64,000 nucleotides of DNA. Origin: Paramyrothecium sp. XJ0827. Taxonomy: Eukaryota; Ascomycota; Sordariomycetes; Hypocreales; Stachybotryaceae. This document shows positions 60,456-64,000 of the stretch, one piece after another. The stretch covers positions 1,054,001-1,118,000 of the forward strand of contig JAJFPB010000001.1 in NCBI GenBank assembly GCA_020881915.1, given 5' to 3'. A program made the position numbers and the translations under genes. The notes beneath the pieces are model-generated. The model was given only the letters and a program-made list of their open reading frames with translations, had not been told where the DNA came from and ran no database searches. Positions within the stretch are counted from its first letter, which is position 1, and each line of letters starts with the position of its first letter.

Positions 60456-61508
60456 TACTGTTGGACACTGTCTGGTGGTTCTTGATTTTACCTGTGATTT
60501 AGCGTGATTCTTGTATGCCTAGATAGTGTTTGGAGCGCGGGTTAGCTGCTGAATATCATGAAGCCTTAAATTCTTGGTGCACAAAGATTCAGAGTCCGTG
60601 TCAGACGATGTCGTTCTCTTCCATTATTGTTTCCGTGGCTCATGGGATGTCGCCAGTTGTTCGGGTCATCATAGGATTGGTGTCGTGGTGTGTAGTGCTT
60701 GTACGGAGTACATGGGGGCCACTTACGCTTCATCTTCATGCAAACAGCACACTGCCATGCTGGCGACAGCTCACGATGTTCAAGATGTCACTGCCGAGAA
60801 TCATATTGCTTGTTCATCTACACTTCATATATACTACCTACTCCTGTCCGGCCTCATCACCAACCAAACCGTGTCGGACGGGCTCAGCCAGCAACCCGTG
60901 GCGGATGTATCATTAATACCAACTATGATTCATTGTGATGAATGGCGAGACTGCGACGAGCTCCCCACGCCATGATCTCCCAGGACGATGCTCTCGGCCG
61001 GGTGTCGGGGTCTGTGCTGGTGGGTCTGGGGTCGGCGTTGGCGCTGCAAACTCATGGTGATTAAGAATGACTCATAGCTTGGCGCTGCAGCGAAGCGGGG
61101 CGTTACGACGGAGGCGCCCCAAACGGCGGGCCTTACGGAGGCTAGTCCAGCATTGATGCGCGAAGAGTATGATGCGAGTGTGGTATGTGTAAGTGTACTG
61201 TCCCCGTTGATCTCCAAGCTTTGACTAACCAGCCCCAGTTAGGTCAGGAGGTTTCCTGGATCGGATCCGTGCAACCATGAAAACAATGAAGCATTTTACG
61301 GAGACTGTTGCACGGTTAACCAGACCTCTTAGGGCTCCCATATACTATGCGATAGATGGCGCGCGGCATAAGATCACTCGTGGGAATGATTCATCACGAC
61401 TCCTTTTAACCTGATGGCTTGTAAAGCCTGTGCGACCATTCAAACCCAGAATCATCACAGGACGTTCTAAGGGCGTCATGGTCAAACAAAGCATCCCAAT
61501 ACATAGTC
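60456..61508. other. Convergent intergenic region, bZIP / HET gene
   Basis: Three overlapping plus-strand frames between 60530 and 60975 read the same DNA in different phases and show no domain. No gene is called. Confidence 0.5.
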
Positions 61509-63854
61509 CTATGACAGTACAATATCCATCAAACGAGATTGGTCCATATTCATTGCTTCCCCCTTCATCATTCCATGCACGTAACACTCTCCAAAGACAG
61601 TATACGTGCCATCTGGTTTTGGTCTCAGTATGAGTGGGAGATGGCACCCAAGAAGAATGAATATCTTGTCTCCCTTTCTTGAGGCTGCTGGCCCAAGCAC
61701 CATTCGTCCGGTTTCCGTTGTCATGAACCTTCGTGCACTGACCCTCGACCCGAGAGCTGCCATTACCTTCTCAAAAGGGGACGCGTCCAACGAGAACTTG
61801 CCGTTGTCGGGAGAGAACAAATCACGAAGGCGCATGCCGCAAATAACCAGATCGGCGTTGCATTGTTGAAAGCGGTATAGGGCGAAGAACGGGCTGGTTT
61901 GTGCTGCGGTTTCCGGCAACCACGGCAGCGAGTCGAGGTACTTTATTGCCTCGCGTTGAAACACCCACTCGTTCCTGGAATAGTCGAACTGAAAATCGAT
62001 GCTCAGAGTTTTCCAAAGCGCATGGCGAATGGCATCGCGGCCACGGATCTGTGATTTGCTTCTCCGTCCCCTTAGGATACTTGACGGCCAAGTCCGTTCA
62101 CTAGTCACTCTTCCAGGAGTGGCGAGTTGCGGCTGGGTTTCGTTGGACCCTTGGAGATGCCTCTTTCGCGGCGACCGTGAATGCGCATCAAGATTGTCTC
62201 GGGAAGATTGTTTGGCATGAGCCTCACTAGGCTCTCTACCAGTGGCCGGTAAGGGAGGATCCAAGCCCCCGGGGACGCAGTCGTGCTGTTCGTGCGTCAT
62301 ATCAGCGTAGAGGGGCGAGCAGCCGAGCCCATCAATAACGTCGAGAAGGAAACCTCGACAGAGCAAATTCCTCCTGCCTGCAGTCCGCCGAAAGACATGC
62401 AGGCTGTCTCCTGCTGCTCGAAAGCGCGAATAGTACTCTTGCTGCCAACCTCCGATGGTCGTGAAGTTCAGATCTTCATACATAGGGGGGTCCCAATAAA
62501 GGGCTGGACAAGGACACCAAGACGGGACAAGCTTGTTTACCATACGTTGGTGATCCACCGCTCCTTGGAGCAATATTTCGAGGTTCCCTGTGCAAGTGAT
62601 GACAGCTTCGGCAAAGTCCAGAAACACCTCGAGCACAGGTTTGTTGTAATCGGCGTCGATGACTTGGCGAACTCTAGCGTCTACCAGGCCGAGTATCCCG
62701 TATACCTTATCTCGGGCATCCAACTGCTTGCACTTGCGACCTATATTAAGGACGGTCAAGAGGGGTGGATGGGGCAACTTGCGATGCTGGTACCCTTCCA
62801 GCTTCATAAAGACTTCGGCTCGTTTAATCAGACTATGCCACTGGAGATACTCCTCCAAGTCCGATTCCACGCTCACATCGAGGCTACCCATGACGGTCCG
62901 TACATAGTCCTTGGCGAAACCTAGAGTCCGTAATATATGAAGGTAAAGCGAGGTGAGTAGATGTTCGCTTCCGAAGCAGATACGGGACGTTGTATTGCCT
63001 AGCACGACTTCTTGGACAATCCACATACGGGTCCAATACGACCGTGCCGCGAGCTCCAACATGCCTCTCCAACCAGGTTTGCAGCCTGGGTGGTATCTGG
63101 CCTTGATTGCATCCTCGAGGCGGGCACGCTTTTGAATAACGTCTCTCGTGATACAGTGCACAAGCCTTGGGGTTTCTCTTTGTTGCCGAGGCTCAAGCGC
63201 AGGTCCAAGCCACGAGAGAACTGCAAGCGCGTCTGAATAGATGGTGCCCATGCGCTTTATTTCTGAGCTGCGCTCTGCATCATCTTTCTGATTGATGCAG
63301 ATAGCATCGATCCATATGCGTACGATGCCGTCATCTCCCCACACATTGTGCCACCATGAGCCAATGCCTCTCAATGCAGCATCGAGATTCTTGGTAACAG
63401 TAGTTTCCACCCCATTGATAATGATCTCTTCTTGCAGAGACAGATCGCCCCACTCATATGAAAGAGCGTAGAAATCGCCCCAGCTGTAACGCCTCGCGTT
63501 CCGAAATCTCTCATTCCCAAAGGCAGACTTGAGTGAATGCGAACGGTACCGATCGACGAGCGCCAACCTCTTGAGGAAGGGCGGCCATGGCTTGACCAGC
63601 CCAGTTTCTAAGATATTCTCGATCTGCTGCTTTGTCACATCAGGATTTGTGAAGGAGTCCCACAAGTAGTCTCTATCCCGCTTTGTGACACCCTCTCCAA
63701 TGCGCTGCAAGAATTCGCCATAGTGGTTCGAGTAGCTGTTGAGTGAGACGTGCTCAAGAGTGCAGTGGATGGGCTTGCCATCGGTTGGCCGATTAAAGGA
63801 TAAAACACGCAGCTCATTGCGCGCCCGATCTAGCGGGCGATATTCTAAAACCAT
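61509..63854 (-). CDS. Heterokaryon-incompatibility (HET) domain protein
   Basis: A single exon of 781 residues from the ATG at 63854; the frame extends a few codons upstream without ATG. The HET domain starts near residue 127 with FYALSYEWGD and contains the diagnostic RIWIDAICINQKDDAERSSE block (around 179-198) and the AVLSWLG strand (about 211-217). Later come YWTRMWIVQEVVLG and the ARDKVYGILGL block typical of the region after the domain. The C-terminal 300 residues contain a low-complexity, Ser/Arg-rich linker and a final strand-rich part (GDKIFILLGCHLPLILRP, then a VFGECYVHG motif) that is common at the end of HET proteins. HET proteins trigger cell death after non-self fusion in some fungi; most, including this one, have no assigned partner. 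Confidence 0.93.
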   Translation of the reverse strand: MVLEYRPLDRARNELRVLSFNRPTDGKPIHCTLEHVSLNSYSNHYGEFLQRIGEGVTKRDRDYLWDSFTNPDVTKQQIENILETGLVKPWPPFLKRLALVDRYRSHSLKSAFGNERFRNARRYSWGDFYALSYEWGDLSLQEEIIINGVETTVTKNLDAALRGIGSWWHNVWGDDGIVRIWIDAICINQKDDAERSSEIKRMGTIYSDALAVLSWLGPALEPRQQRETPRLVHCITRDVIQKRARLEDAIKARYHPGCKPGWRGMLELAARSYWTRMWIVQEVVLGNTTSRICFGSEHLLTSLYLHILRTLGFAKDYVRTVMGSLDVSVESDLEEYLQWHSLIKRAEVFMKLEGYQHRKLPHPPLLTVLNIGRKCKQLDARDKVYGILGLVDARVRQVIDADYNKPVLEVFLDFAEAVITCTGNLEILLQGAVDHQRMVNKLVPSWCPCPALYWDPPMYEDLNFTTIGGWQQEYYSRFRAAGDSLHVFRRTAGRRNLLCRGFLLDVIDGLGCSPLYADMTHEQHDCVPGGLDPPLPATGREPSEAHAKQSSRDNLDAHSRSPRKRHLQGSNETQPQLATPGRVTSERTWPSSILRGRRSKSQIRGRDAIRHALWKTLSIDFQFDYSRNEWVFQREAIKYLDSLPWLPETAAQTSPFFALYRFQQCNADLVICGMRLRDLFSPDNGKFSLDASPFEKVMAALGSRVSARRFMTTETGRMVLGPAASRKGDKIFILLGCHLPLILRPKPDGTYTVFGECYVHGMMKGEAMNMDQSRLMDIVLS

Positions 63855-64000
63855 GCGGACGCTACACAAGCACGATTGAGCATTTTAAAAGTTATTGCAG
63901 TGCAAAATTCTGGAGTCTGACTGCTTACAGGGGAAAAGTGTGTTCGACCTCAGCATCTCTAGTCACGTGATGCAACCTCCACGACTCCCTGCCAACTCAA
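63855..64000. other. Right edge, HET gene promoter
   Basis: Only 146 bases upstream of the HET start remain in the window; no feature is seen. Confidence 0.5.

Noticed and set aside
60530..60975. Three overlapping plus-strand frames after the bZIP gene
   Set aside because: They read the same DNA in different phases and none has a motif; most likely 3' UTR and intergenic sequence.

Overview
The window looks like nuclear DNA of a filamentous ascomycete (Pezizomycotina, probably Sordariomycetes-like). Genes are split by short introns of about 45-110 bases with GT-AG ends and CTAAC-type branch sites. Regulators are Zn2Cys6, bZIP and homeobox/C2H2 types, there is a HET-domain gene, and a single dispersed 5S rRNA gene sits between protein genes. 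Exon structures were assembled by hand from reading frame, splice signals and family motifs; none has transcript support.

Left part (about 1-22.5 kb): a probable secondary-metabolite gene cluster. It holds a P450 (minus, 1072-2964), an alpha/beta-fold protein resembling cofactor-free 2,4-dioxygenases (plus, 3819-4688), a branched-chain aminotransferase (plus, 6568-7860), a second P450 (minus, 8376-10243), a 2487-residue highly reducing polyketide synthase KS-AT-DH-MT-ER-KR-ACP (plus, 11174-19117) and an AflR-like Zn2Cys6 regulator (minus, 20912-22541). Two divergent promoter regions (2965-3818 and 10244-11173) pair each P450 with a plus-strand cluster gene. The likely logic is that the synthase builds a methylated reduced chain, the P450s oxidise it, and the aminotransferase either supplies a branched keto acid or adds nitrogen. 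Release or ring remodelling may involve the alpha/beta-fold protein, because the synthase has no terminal thioesterase or reductase.

Middle (22.5-40.8 kb): gene-poor. A HAD-type dehalogenase (32322-33050) and a second AflR-like regulator (34073-35718, minus) are clear. The rest is intergenic sequence with short tandem repeats and a few coding-like scraps.

Right part (40.8-64 kb): gene-dense, with unusual architectures. It contains a 792-residue membrane protein; a fusion of a diaminopropionate ammonia-lyase-like PLP enzyme with an M20 metallopeptidase; a regulator combining a Zn2Cys6-like cluster, a TALE homeodomain and C2H2 fingers; a small tail-anchored-type membrane protein; and, divergent from it, a 1289-residue protein combining a trypsin-fold-like protease domain (Cys in the nucleophile position) with a protein kinase domain. 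These are followed by a double SnoaL-like protein, a 5S rRNA gene, a bZIP factor with an upstream ORF, and a HET-domain protein. Two neighbouring genes (49945-51193 and 51667-55588) each seem to need a GC-AG intron to keep their frames.
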